From: Proteles cristata cristata
Taxonomy: Eukaryota; Chordata; Mammalia; Carnivora; Hyaenidae
Direction: 5' to 3'
Length of the DNA stretch: 64,000 bases
NCBI GenBank assembly: GCA_017311185.1
Contig: JAESUZ010002701.1
Coordinates: forward strand, 186,001 to 250,000
The translations under genes and the position numbers were made by a program. Shown here piece by piece: positions 44,446 to 54,181 of this stretch. The notes beneath the pieces were generated by a model that worked only from the letters and a program-made list of their open reading frames with translations, searched no databases and had not been told where the DNA came from. The stretch's first letter is position 1; the number at the start of each line of letters is the position of its first letter.

Positions 44446-45205
44446 TGTTCAAAACAAAACAACAACAAAAACCCAGAAAACACCAGAGATCAGAACCTGT
44501 CACCCTAAGCACAAGGTCACAAAATAAATATTGCAAGTTAAACATAAGAATTCAGTTTTTATATGCTTATAGTGGAAGTCATCTTTTTAGATTTATTATC
44601 TCTGCCTCCTGAGAAGTCTGGTGTTAGAGACCCTGAGTAATGTGGTTGCTGAGTCTACGAACAGCTCTGGCTAAAATGTGTCAATGCTGTTTACTTGCTG
44701 TTGCAAAGAAGAGGATTTCTCCTTGGGCATCATGTGTCTTTTCCATCCCTGCTCAAATACATAGAGATTCAGTTTTTAGATCCATCCCAAATCCACATTT
44801 TGTAGGAAGCAGAATTTAGAAAGGTACTCTAATTTAGTGACATGCTCATCATCACTATTTGAACAAATTGTTCCCCCCAAAAAGGATTATAGACCTTCTT
44901 TTTGTATTGTTTTGTATCTTCCTCCAACTGCTTCCCAAAGCATCCTTCAATTTCTACCATTTGACTTCCTTTCTTCTGATCTTGGTCAAAGTATTTGAGC
45001 AGCTTCCTCCGTGTTTTGAACTACATGATGAGGACTGGAGACAATCATTGGTTCAGGATAATAAATTTTCTCTTATACTTACTGCTAATCTCTTTCTTCA
45101 AATATAAATAGTGGTAGCATTTGTTGTAGTAATGATAATAATTATTATTATAAGGAGGAAAAGAAGAAGGGAATGTCATTCAGTGTGTGGTTCCCAGGTA
45201 CTATG
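44446..45205. other. No gene or repeat recognised
   Basis: Unique-looking. The 82-codon frame 44859-45107 has no recognised feature. Confidence 0.35.
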
Positions 45206-45223
45206 GGACACACAAAGAATTTT

Positions 45224-45428
45224 TTTACATTTTTTGTGTTAATTTGTTTCTGAGAGGGTGGGAGGCAAGCACAAGCAGGGGAAGAGCAGAGAGAGAGGGA
45301 GACACAGAGTCCTAAGCAGGCTCCAGGCTCTGAGCTGTCAGCACGGAGCCTGACACGGGGCTCAAACTCACAAACCGCAAGATCATGATGTAAGCTGAAG
45401 TCTGGGACCCAACCACCCAGGCGTCCGT
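45224..45428 (-). mobile_element. Felid CAN SINE, reverse strand
   Basis: TGAGAGGGTGGGAGGCAAGC tract, GGCTCAAACTCACAAACCGC box, head complement CCACCCAGGCGTCC (a stretch near the A box is deleted). TSD GGACACACAAAGAATTT (45206-45222) versus GGACATGCAAAGAATTT (45429-45445). Confidence 0.95.
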
Positions 45429-45445
45429 GGACATGCAAAGAATTT

Positions 45446-45674
45446 TATCAATCATGCATTATTCATTCCTTACCCAATCCTGTCTTTCCAAGCACCACTT
45501 AGAACCAGTCACTAACTCCTCCTAGAGTGAAGACATTATAAAATTTTAAAATTTCTTTCAACATGGCGCTTATTTATTTTGTGTCTAGGGCTAAAATGAA
45601 GGTGGAAAACAGGGCTCTCTTTTTCAAGGTGGAATTCTGTTCTCCTTCATCGTTTCAAGGAAACTTCTGTCAAG
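45446..45674. other. Short spacer
   Basis: Unique-looking, no feature. Confidence 0.3.
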
Positions 45675-45893
45675 GGGGCACCCACATAGCTCAGTCAGTT
45701 AAGCATCTGATATCAGCTCAGGTCATGATCCCACAGATCGTGAGTTCAAGCCCCACATCAGGTTCTGTGCTGACAGCTCAGAGCCCGGAGCCTGCTTCGG
45801 ATTCTGTGTCTCCCTCTGTCTCTGCCCCTCCCTTGTTCATACTCTGTCTCTACTCAACAGTAATAAGTAAAAATATTAAAATAATTTTTTAAA
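45675..45893 (+). mobile_element. Felid CAN SINE
   Basis: Head GGGGCACCCACATAGCTCAG, GAGTTCAAGCCCC box, AGTAAAAATATTAAAATAAT tail. It is followed after only 13 bases by a younger copy. Confidence 0.94.
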
Positions 45894-45906
45894 AAGAATA
45901 ATACTC

Positions 45907-46132
45907 GGGGCACCTGGGTGGCTTAGTCGGTTGAGCGTCCGACTTTCGCTTGGGTCATGATCTCGCGGTTCGTGGGTTCGGGCCCCGCGTCGGGCTCTGT
46001 GCTGACTGCCAGCTCGGAGCCTGGAGCCTCTTTCGGTCTGTGACTCCCTCTCTCTCTGACCCTCCCTGCTCACGCTGTCTCTCTCTCTCTCTAGAAATAA
46101 ATAAAAAAAAAAAAATTAAAAAAAAAAAAAAA
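45907..46132 (+). mobile_element. Young felid CAN SINE
   Basis: Head GGGGCACCTGGGTGGCTTAG, GGTTCGGGCCCCGCGTCGGG box, many CpGs, and a tail with long A runs. TSD AAAGAATAATACTC (45893-45906) versus AAGAAGAATACTC (46133-46145), so it landed in the tail of the preceding SINE. Confidence 0.96.
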
Positions 46133-46145
46133 GAAGAAGAATACT

Positions 46146-46439
46146 CTTCAGTATTAGTATTTAAATTGTGCTTTAATTTACAACCTATAGATGCAACATA
46201 GTTTAAGCAAACGTTCTCCTAGCATCTGGCTTTAATGTTACTTCCAATCCGTCACGACTATAAGTAGGACTGTGATAATCATCAGCAGCACATAATTTTC
46301 TATTTATATATTTAAATACAATTAGTAAGTCATTAGCATTTAATTTTAAAGGCAATGCACAAGAAAAGTGGATGTGAATCATTTTGAGGGGAAAATAGAA
46401 AACTTAGCAAATATGAAGAGTCTGTGTTCCTTGGTAGAC
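46146..46439. other. No feature recognised
   Basis: AT-rich unique spacer. Confidence 0.3.
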
Positions 46440-46690
46440 AATGAGAGCTTGAATTTGTTGAGCACGTACTATATGCTACATATCATTCTGCACATCACAA
46501 GTATACTTTACAACCACCTTCATGGCAAAAAAGTTTTCACAGATATGCAGACCTGTAACCTGTTCAGGGTGACACAGCTAGTGAGTAGCCAAACTGGGTT
46601 TTATACCCAGGCTTCTCTGACACATTATCTTTTAAACACATCTTTCCACCATATCCCGTTGAAGTGTTGTGAAACCCAAAATTCTGATCT
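46440..46690 (-). repeat. MIR-like ancient SINE, reverse strand, nearly full length
   Basis: 'ttgagcacgtactatatgctacatatcattctgcacatcac', 'caaccaccttcatgg', 'acagatatgcagacctgtaacctgttcagggtgacacagctagtgagtagccaaactgggttttatacccaggcttctctgac' match the MIR complement along its length. Confidence 0.82.
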
Positions 46691-46709
46691 CATTTAAAAA
46701 TAACCTGTA

Positions 46710-46945
46710 GGGACACCTGAGTGGCTCAGTCGGCTAAGCATCCAACTTTGGCTCAGGTCATGACCTTCTAGTCTGTGAGTTCAAGCCCCAAGTCGGGCTC
46801 TGTGCTGACAGCTCAGAGCCTGGAGCCTGCTTCGGATTCTGTGTCTCCCTCTCTCTCTGCCCCTCTCTCACTTGCATTCTCTCTCTCTCTCTTTTTCTCT
46901 CTCAAAAATAAGCATTAAAAAAGGCCTTTTAAAAAGAATATATAA
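46710..46945 (+). mobile_element. Felid CAN SINE
   Basis: Head GGGACACCTGAGTGGCTCAG, (CT)n, AAATAAGCATTAAAAAAGG tail plus extended A-rich sequence. Flanks AAAAATAACCTGTAG (46696-46710) and AATAATCCTGTACT (46965-46978) look like its TSD. Confidence 0.94.
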
Positions 46946-46982
46946 AAATAATAATAAAAAATAAAAATAATCCTGTACTAGG

Positions 46983-47198
46983 GGGGTTACATGAGTGGCT
47001 CAGTCATTGACCTTGGCTCAGGATATGATCTCATGATTCACGAGTTCGAGTCTGACATCGGGCTTTTTGCTGAGAGCTCAGAGCCTGGAGCCTGCTTCGG
47101 ATTCTGTGTCTCCCTCTGTCAGACCCTCCCTAGCTTGCTCTCTCTCTCCCTCTCTCTCAAAAATAAATAAACATTAAAAATACAATTAAATTGAAAAA
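46983..47198 (+). mobile_element. Felid CAN SINE, directly after the previous copy
   Basis: Head GGGGTTACATGAGTGGCTCAG, shortened before GACCTTGGCTCAGG, AAATAAATAAACATTAAAAA tail. ATCCTGTACT precedes it (46969-46978) and ATCCTGTACT follows (about 47202-47211). The neighbouring SINE shares the same target word. Confidence 0.94.
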
Positions 47199-47213
47199 AA
47201 AATCCTGTACTCA

Positions 47214-47722
47214 ATTTTTTCACTATTGAATTGCGTAAAACATGAGCGATTCTATATGCTTCCCCCTCGCCCCGTTCTGAAGAGAATAAATTATTTCCCA
47301 CTGGGCTCCAAAAAGGAATGGAAAAACAGCTTAATGATATCCCTTATGGAGTTGGTAATGATTAAAAGCGCTGTGGCATTTAGGTTTACTTTTCAGGAGG
47401 AACTAATAATGGGAGTCTGATAAAAAGCCAAAGAAGCTTCCCTCTCTCTTTTCTGCCTCTGAGGTTTCTAAAACTATATAATGTGGAGCCCCACTGCACT
47501 GTAAAGGACAGAGTTCCTTGTTCAACAATGAGGCCGAGCATCTTTTAAGAGATGGATGTAATTGTGGTCACGACCTGCATTCTTTCAATTACCAACAATT
47601 TGAATGTCAGCGTGCTCTGTTCCTGTGGCTACTTTGCTAGGCTTTTGCACAGCTAGACTTCTGAGGCCTTATGATTCTTGTTTTAATGCCCTCCACACTA
47701 TTCCCCAGGCTTACCGACATGT
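47214..47722. other. No gene or repeat recognised
   Basis: Unique-looking sequence. Confidence 0.35.
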
Positions 47723-47728
47723 ACACAC

Positions 47729-47760
<32 letters not shown>
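47723..47760. repeat. (CA)n microsatellite
   Basis: About 19 AC units with one G interruption at 47733, followed by GGACGCATGCAC. Confidence 0.95.
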
Positions 47761-47849
47761 GGACGCATGCACTGGAAGGCAGCCTATGTAGTTGATGATA
47801 ATAACATTAAACTAACTCTACAAGGAGCTATAGCTTCCCATTTCTTGCA

Positions 47850-48130
47850 AGATTAAATCCAAACACCTTAGTATGGAATATATAACTCTCCAAATATTGG
47901 ACTTTCTGTTTTCTTTCCTGAGAATTCCTTTCTGATCTGCACATGTTGCTTAGATGTCACTCATTTCTGAGAGTTCCCTGCGTGCACCACATCCACCCCA
48001 ACTTCACTCCTCCCTGGGTTTGAAAACTCCTTTTCAAATATACACGGTGCCTTGTAAATTTCTTCATGTTTTTCAAGACCCAGGATAGGTTTCACCGGGC
48101 CCACCCAGGATGTGCCCATCCCTCCTCTGA
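47850..48130 (+). repeat. L2 LINE fragment
   Basis: 'agattaaatccaaacaccttagtatggaatatataactctccaaatattgg' matches L2 'gataaagtccaaactccttagcatggcattcaaggccctccacaatctgg'. 'ttcatgtttttcaagacccaggatag' matches 'ctcatccttcaagacccagctc'. Confidence 0.65.
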
Positions 48131-48699
48131 GCTGTGGTTAGACACTGTTTAAGGAGCAGCTAGACAGGACTCTAAGGAACTAAGGCTGTAGCAGAAAAGC
48201 CAATTTGTAGATGGAACATTTTGCTGAGGATCCGGCTTTTAAACTGTATGAATCTACCAAAAAATATGTCTGAAGGAAATAATAGTCTTCAACATATGCA
48301 AACAATAGCAACACAGTCTTGATATGTTTATGTATGCAGTAAAATCTCATAAAATTTTATATGACTATATCATTCTAGTAAAAACAAATGTTATACTTGA
48401 TATGCTTTTCACAATTTTGATGTGCCCGTGGAATGCTACATTTTGAGGAAGCCTCAGAGATCTAGCTCCACCAATAATACCATCACTTTACTTAGGGGAA
48501 AAAATTTGAGGTCACAGAAATAGTCTTTTGCCAGGTGATCATGTGACTGGTAAATTATACACAAAGAGCCAGGGTATATGTCTTCTGAGTACCTGCTGCC
48601 TAGTGTTCATTACGGTCTATCCATTATATAAATGGGTATGATATAACATAAAAGATTGTGCATTCCCCAGAGTTAGCTGAACTGGACGTTAAGAGCATG
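48131..48699. other. No feature recognised
   Basis: AT-rich unique sequence. Confidence 0.35.
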
Positions 48700-49400
48700 G
48701 TCCACCAGAAGACTAAGTGTATCTAAGATTTCTGACATCAGCTGCAAGTTCAGGGATATCGCCAAACCACCCTCAGATTTGATAATTCACCAGAGACTCA
48801 CAGATATGAGATATCATAGCTATGATACAGAAAAATTTATTTATTTTATTTTTGGCAAAAGATACTAGGCAAAAAGATAATCCCAGGGAAAACAGACATA
48901 AGGCAGGATTGGTAGAGGTCTGGAGTGGAGCCAGATGGAGTTCATCTGATCCCTGTCAAATGATGGACAGTATTACTTCCTCTTAGCCATGCTGTGTGAC
49001 AAAATCCACAGTCAGAGAAGCTCACCCCAGTTATGCTGTTTAGAGATTGCATTGAGGCTTCATTGTGTAGACACAGCTAATTGAAATACTTCCCACACAG
49101 TTAAATTCAGTCTCTAGGAAACCCCTGCCTGGAGGCTGAGCTGGCATCACACGGCTTAAAGCTCCCCAATCACATGGTTGGTCTTCTGGTGTGGCCAGTC
49201 CCCTCACAGTAACACCATCAGGCATAGCTGAGGGACCCAAGTGGATAACAAAAAATATCCCATTACTTGGGAAATTCCAAAGTTATAGAGGTTACCTCTC
49301 AGGAGCTGGGACAAACACTAGACCTCTCGTTAGGGGCCAAGTTCCTCACTACACACAAATATATATGATATGCACAGCATATATGTGTCTGTAACAATAA
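48700..49400 (-). mobile_element. Possible ERV LTR relic, reverse strand
   Basis: 'cagagactcacagatatgagatatcatagctatgatacag', 'gaggtctggagtggagccagatggag', 'ggcttcattgtgtagacacagctaa', 'tatcccattacttgggaaattccaaag' resemble an old LTR complement in order. Family and ends are not resolved, and a coincidence of short words cannot be excluded. Confidence 0.42.
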
Positions 49401-50134
49401 CACATCCATGATTCCACGGGATCTTAATCTATAAATCATATTTCATCTATGTATGCATATGAAACCATTCTACCCTGTAACTTTCAATAGACGTAAATAA
49501 GGTTGCTACCATTTTCAACACGCAGAAAGGGCAGGAAGGGCTGTATTCCACTATTCGTGTTTCCATAGAGAATGTCTTCCATGAGAATGACATGCCAGGG
49601 CTCTCTTGGGAGCCTTATTTGGCGCTCCAAGGTGAGAAGGAATGACTTCCTGATTAGCGAGTGTGATGGAAGGAAAAGACATGCTTTGCTCAGACACTAC
49701 TGAGTGAGTAGGTTCTGGGTTTCTTTTATCCACAAGAACCATGAAATCTGTGCTCTTCTATCTACCCACCCCTTCCCGTCCAGGACAGGCTCCTATGAAT
49801 AGGTGGCCATAAGTCAGTTTGGACCAGAGAAGTTCAAATGTATGCTTCTTTCCCTGGAGCACCATTCAAGTAAGGATTTGTCCTAGTTTTTGTTTTGTGT
49901 GTGTGTGTGGTTTTTTTTCATTAAGTTGTATTGCTAATCACTGCATGAAAATAAGCTAGTATGCGTAGAAGCCTCCTAGCCTTTTCCCTAGCTCTTGTTT
50001 GGATCTTACATCATATTGTCAGATGTAAATGCAGACTTAACAGTGTTCCCACTTAACTCATAAATAAATCAGAAAGATGACCATCCTTTCTAGAGGTAGG
50101 TAACTATAAATGCTCTTCAAAATACACCATGGTT
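49401..50134. other. No gene or repeat recognised
   Basis: Unique-looking. A GTGTGTGTGTG run lies at about 49897-49908. Confidence 0.35.
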
Positions 50135-50365
50135 GGGGCACCTGGGTGGCTCAGTCAGTTAAGCATCTGAGTTTGGCTCAGGTCATGATGATCTCATGGT
50201 TTGTGAGTTCAAGCCCAACGGATGGCTCTGTGCTGATAGCTCAGAGCCCTGAGCCTGCTTCAGATTCTGCATCTGCCTCTCTCTCTGCCCTCTCCTGCTT
50301 GCATTCTATCTCTGTCTTTGTCTCTCTCAAAAATAAACAAACATTTAAAAAATTAAACAAAAATA
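50135..50365 (+). mobile_element. Felid CAN SINE
   Basis: Head GGGGCACCTGGGTGGCTCAG, a GATGATGATCTC triplet expansion, AAATAAACAAACATTTAAAAA tail. TSD around ATACACCATG (50122-50131) and GTACACCATG (50369-50378). Confidence 0.95.
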
Positions 50366-50381
50366 AAGTACACCATGCTCC

Positions 50382-50510
50382 AAGAGTTTGAGCCCCAAAG
50401 GGGGCTCTGGTCAGTGCAGAGTGGGGATTCCCTGCCTCACTTTCTCTTTCTGCCCCTCCCCCATTCACACTCTCTCCCTCTCTCAAAAATAAACGAATGT
50501 TGAAAAAACA
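50382..50510 (+). mobile_element. 5'-truncated felid CAN SINE
   Basis: Begins at the B-box level (GAGTTTGAGCCCCAAAGGGG) with no A box, keeps the CT-rich part and AAATAAACGAATGTTGAAAAA tail. It starts right after the TSD of the previous SINE. Confidence 0.9.
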
Positions 50511-50859
50511 TTTTATGCACAGCATGTAGGCGTGAACTCAGACAAGAACAATAGCTGCCCCCTTTTAGTCCTGAAAAGGCAGTACTGTTGAGCCACCTAT
50601 TATAGCAAACAATTTGGATCACAGAACATCTGATAGACAAGTTTCAGTCAGGATGCCGGTTGGACACCTCAATGGAAAATGTGGGAAATGAGAACTAAAA
50701 TGAAATATGTGTGAAATGTAGAGGATGAGTATTCCCATTATAAACAAAGAGAAAATCGCAATGCTCTTGCTCAAAGGTAAATAACAACTAATCATTTTAT
50801 ATTATTTGATAACATTTTAACTTAAAAAATCCTACAGCACCAAAGACATTGTACAGTTA
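50511..50859. other. No feature recognised
   Basis: Unique-looking sequence. Confidence 0.3.
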
Positions 50860-51008
50860 GGGGCACCTGGGTGGCTCAGTTGGTTGAGCATCCGATTTCG
50901 GATGAGGTCACGATCTCATGATTGGTGTGAAGCCTGTTGCAGATCCTCTGTCCCCCTTGCTCTACGCTCCTCCCGCACCCGTACTTTCTCTCAAAAATAA
51001 GTAAAAAA
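50860..51008 (+). mobile_element. Internally deleted felid CAN SINE
   Basis: Head GGGGCACCTGGGTGGCTCAG, then the B box and GGGCTCTGTGCTGACAG body are missing (ATGATTGGTGTGAAGCCTGT joins across). About 149 bases instead of about 210. The word TGTACAGTTA lies on both sides (50850-50859 and 51010-51019). Confidence 0.93.
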
Positions 51009-51023
51009 GTGTACAGTTAAAGA

Positions 51024-51125
51024 TTTTTAGTTTTTTAAGTACCATCTCCACCCAATGTGGGACTCGAACTCATGACCCCAAAATCAAGAGTCTTATGCTC
51101 TACCAACAGCCAGCCAGGCAACCCG
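51024..51125 (-). mobile_element. Old short CAN SINE, reverse strand
   Basis: 'tttttaagtaccatctccacccaatgtgggactcgaactcatgaccccaaaatcaagagtcttatgctctacc' and 'gccagccaggcaaccc' are the complement of the old short carnivore SINE. TGTACAGCTT follows at about 51131, giving three copies of the target word around two SINEs. Confidence 0.85.
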
Positions 51126-51138
51126 AAAAATGTACAGC

Positions 51139-53228
51139 TTATGAGTTTTTAAAGAGTACATCCTAAGAGGAAGTGTTAGCAAGCTTCCTGGTTTCTAAAA
51201 GGAAGCTGCAGAAACCGACCCAGAGGTTACCCACCTGGCCACATGGCAAGGTAGCCAGCAGTAGACCCGAAAAGCTGCTGAAAGCATTCGCTGCACTTGA
51301 TCTTTTTAAAAATGCCAGTTTTTGCATACTTCTACATGCCTTTGACCAGCCACATTATTTCTTTTCTAATTCAATAAAAACCTAAAACAGATTAGAAACA
51401 CAATGAGGGGTTGTAATGGCAGTAGGAAATCATTGACAGCAGCTCAGTGCCACAGTAGAGAAGAGAGAGAATAAAGGGAACTCTATATAGATATAGATAT
51501 GCATATCTACATAAGATATATCTATCTATATCTTTATATATATATCTTTATATACAATATTACAAATATATACTTAAATATAAATATATTTACATATAAA
51601 TAAATATGTATAAATATTATACATATAAATATTCCCTCATATACCAACCTAATTGTCATGCTACAAAATAGCATAAAATGAAAGATTCACATAATTATGA
51701 CTGTGAAGGCTTTACAGTGCCAGGGAAATATATATTAAAATGTTTTTGGGGATTTCAAGGCAAGTATTAATATAATGTACATGGTATTATTTGATAAGAT
51801 GTAGTTATCTTTAAAACGCATTTAGCTGGCTCACTTTACTATAAAATATTATAGTAGAAAATGTCAATGATACAACACTTTTGGAAAGGCATGAAGGACT
51901 TTGAGATGAATTAGAAAAATCCTCATATTATATAAGTAAGTATTGAGATTCAAAAAGATAGTCACTATGAAGTGGAGGTATCTGGACTTGATCTTGGCCA
52001 GTGATCTCCAAATATCTATAATGCAGAATATATTTTGGGCACATTATGCTTCTGTAGGGCTCAATATAAACTTTTGACCTGAAACATTACCTTACCCAGG
52101 GGAGCCTTGAATCAAATATGTATTAAAACCATCACAACAGAGCTATTTGAAACTCAGTTCTCCTGATGCCACAAAGAAGAGGGATCACCTCACTGTCGCT
52201 TTTAATACAAATCACTGGACAATTCAGACATTGGAATTACAATCCATTCCAACCACGATTATCTCCTTCAGAAAAGGATTTTTCACCACTTGCAGCTGAG
52301 AAAAATGAAGGCCACAAAAAATGTCATCGTAGGTGATAATATCTTTGATATCATTTTTTGGCTTCAAGAAAAGTCATTTCATCTTCTCAGCTATTGAGCA
52401 AGGAATCTACTGAGCCAAGTATATAAACCACTAAGAAAGAGCAACCATTAACTATTATCGAATCAGTAAAGTTCCATTTGTCATCCCTAAGAACTTTCTG
52501 CCTTTCTCAGGAAGTGGTGAGGAGACATTAGCTCTGATGCTTTCAGCAGCAAATCAAAGAAAATTCAACCCCAAAATGGCCGAAATTGAAATGATGAGTT
52601 AATGTGTCTTATTTGGACAATTTCAGGGGTAGAGCAATCACGGGACTGGTTAATTGGGTGGGTCATCAAATCTTATCAAATCTTGGGTTCTTCTTATTTT
52701 TCTGCTCTACCACTCTCCATACGTTCTCTCTCAAGTAATTCACCTCATGATAGAAAGAAGCCTACAGTGGTTCTACACATCAGCAGATTAAAAGAAAGAA
52801 AACAAGAAAAGAAAAAAAAAGATGATTTCTTCTGTTTGGCTCATTTTGAAACCAGACCAAACCAAACAAAATACCTTTCCTACGTCATTCATTGGCAAAG
52901 GGAATGAGACTTCATGATGATTTAGGTCAATTCCAATCCACTCTGGTCATAATAAAGACTTACAATGAAACCAGCCAGTACTTTACAAAGATGAGGTCAT
53001 ATGTTATTTTTTCCCCTAAGTTTTATAGTTTAGGAACTTAGAGTTTGTCTTATACTTACGGTAGCAAGTTAAGCAATAGTAAGATCACTTTCTTTAGATT
53101 TTTAATGAGTATCTTAAGATTTCCTTTAAAAAAAAAGGTTAAAAAAAATGCCAGTTACAAGGCCCAAAAAAGCAAGAAGAGAATTGTTAAGACAAAATAG
53201 AAAACTTGCCAACTCTGAAATTAGTTAT
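51139..53228. other. No gene or named repeat; AT-rich microsatellite inside
   Basis: A TATAGATATAGATATGCATATC-like low-complexity tract occupies about 51485-51635. The rest is unique-looking with no convincing frame. Confidence 0.4.
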
Positions 53229-53243
53229 AAAATGTCCATCTGA

Positions 53244-53460
53244 AGGCACCCAGGTGGCTCATTCAACTGAGCATCTGACTCTTGATTTCAGTTCAGGTCA
53301 TAATCTCACAGTTTCTAAGTTGGAACCCTGCATCAGGCTCTGCACTAACAGTGCGGAGCCTGCTTGGGATTTTCTCTCTCTCTCTCTCTCTCTTTGCCCC
53401 TCTCCACTTGTGCTGTCTCTGCCTCTCTCAAAATAAATAATTAAATTTTTAAAAAATTTG
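53244..53460 (+). mobile_element. Felid CAN SINE
   Basis: Head AGGCACCCAGGTGGCTCATT, long (CT)n, AAATAAATAATTAAATTTTT tail. TSD AAAATGTCCATCTGA (53229-53243) versus AAAATGTTCATCTGA (53461-53475). Confidence 0.96.
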
Positions 53461-53582
53461 AAAATGTTCATCTGATATGTGTTGATAAAAATTATAGGAG
53501 AAAGAATTTAGGAAATTATGAGTAATTTTACTTCCTTTAATTTTCCTGGTTGTAGCTGTAATACTATAATAACAATATATTT

Positions 53583-53777
53583 GGGGCACCTGGGTGGCTT
53601 AGTCAGTTAAGTGGCCAGCTCTTGATTTCGGCTCAGATCATGATCTCATGGCTTGTGAGTACAACCCCAACGTGGGGCTGTCAACATGGAGCTCACTTGG
53701 GATTCTCTCTCTCCCTCTCTCTCTGCCTTTCCCCCCTCATATCCACTCTCTCTCTCCCAAAATAAACTTTAATGAAA
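53583..53777 (+). mobile_element. Felid CAN SINE, diverged
   Basis: Head GGGGCACCTGGGTGGCTTAG, degraded B box (GAGTACAACCCC), AAATAAACTTTAATGAAAGG end. TSD not clear. Confidence 0.93.
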
Positions 53778-53945
53778 GGATGGACAAATTGATAAAAATA
53801 TATCCATCTGAATATTCATGTCTTTATCTCTGACAAAGAATTAGCGATTGGGAAGAACTAGTCCAGTGGCATACCGTATCTCTTGTTTGTTTTCCTAACC
53901 TCAACATTAAAGCAGAAGTTCTTGATCAAAGGTCCTTGAACACTA

Positions 53946-54167
53946 TTTAAATTTTTTTTGTTTTTATATTTATTTTTGAGAGACAGAAAGAGATAGAGCA
54001 TGAGTGGAGGAGAGGCAGAGAGAGAAAAGGAGACACAGAATTGGAAGCAGGCTCCAGGCTCTGAGCTGTTAGCACAGAGCCCAACACAGGACTCAAACCA
54101 TGAACCGTGAGATCATGACCTGAGCTGAAGTCAGATGTTCAACCGACTGAGCCACCCAGGTGCCCCT
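53946..54167 (-). mobile_element. Felid CAN SINE, reverse strand
   Basis: GAGAGACAGAAAGAGATAGAG tract, GACTCAAACCATGAACCGTG box, head complement GAGCCACCCAGGTGCCCC. Perfect TSD GTCCTTGAACACTA at 53932-53945 and 54168-54181. Confidence 0.96.
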
Positions 54168-54181
54168 GTCCTTGAACACTA

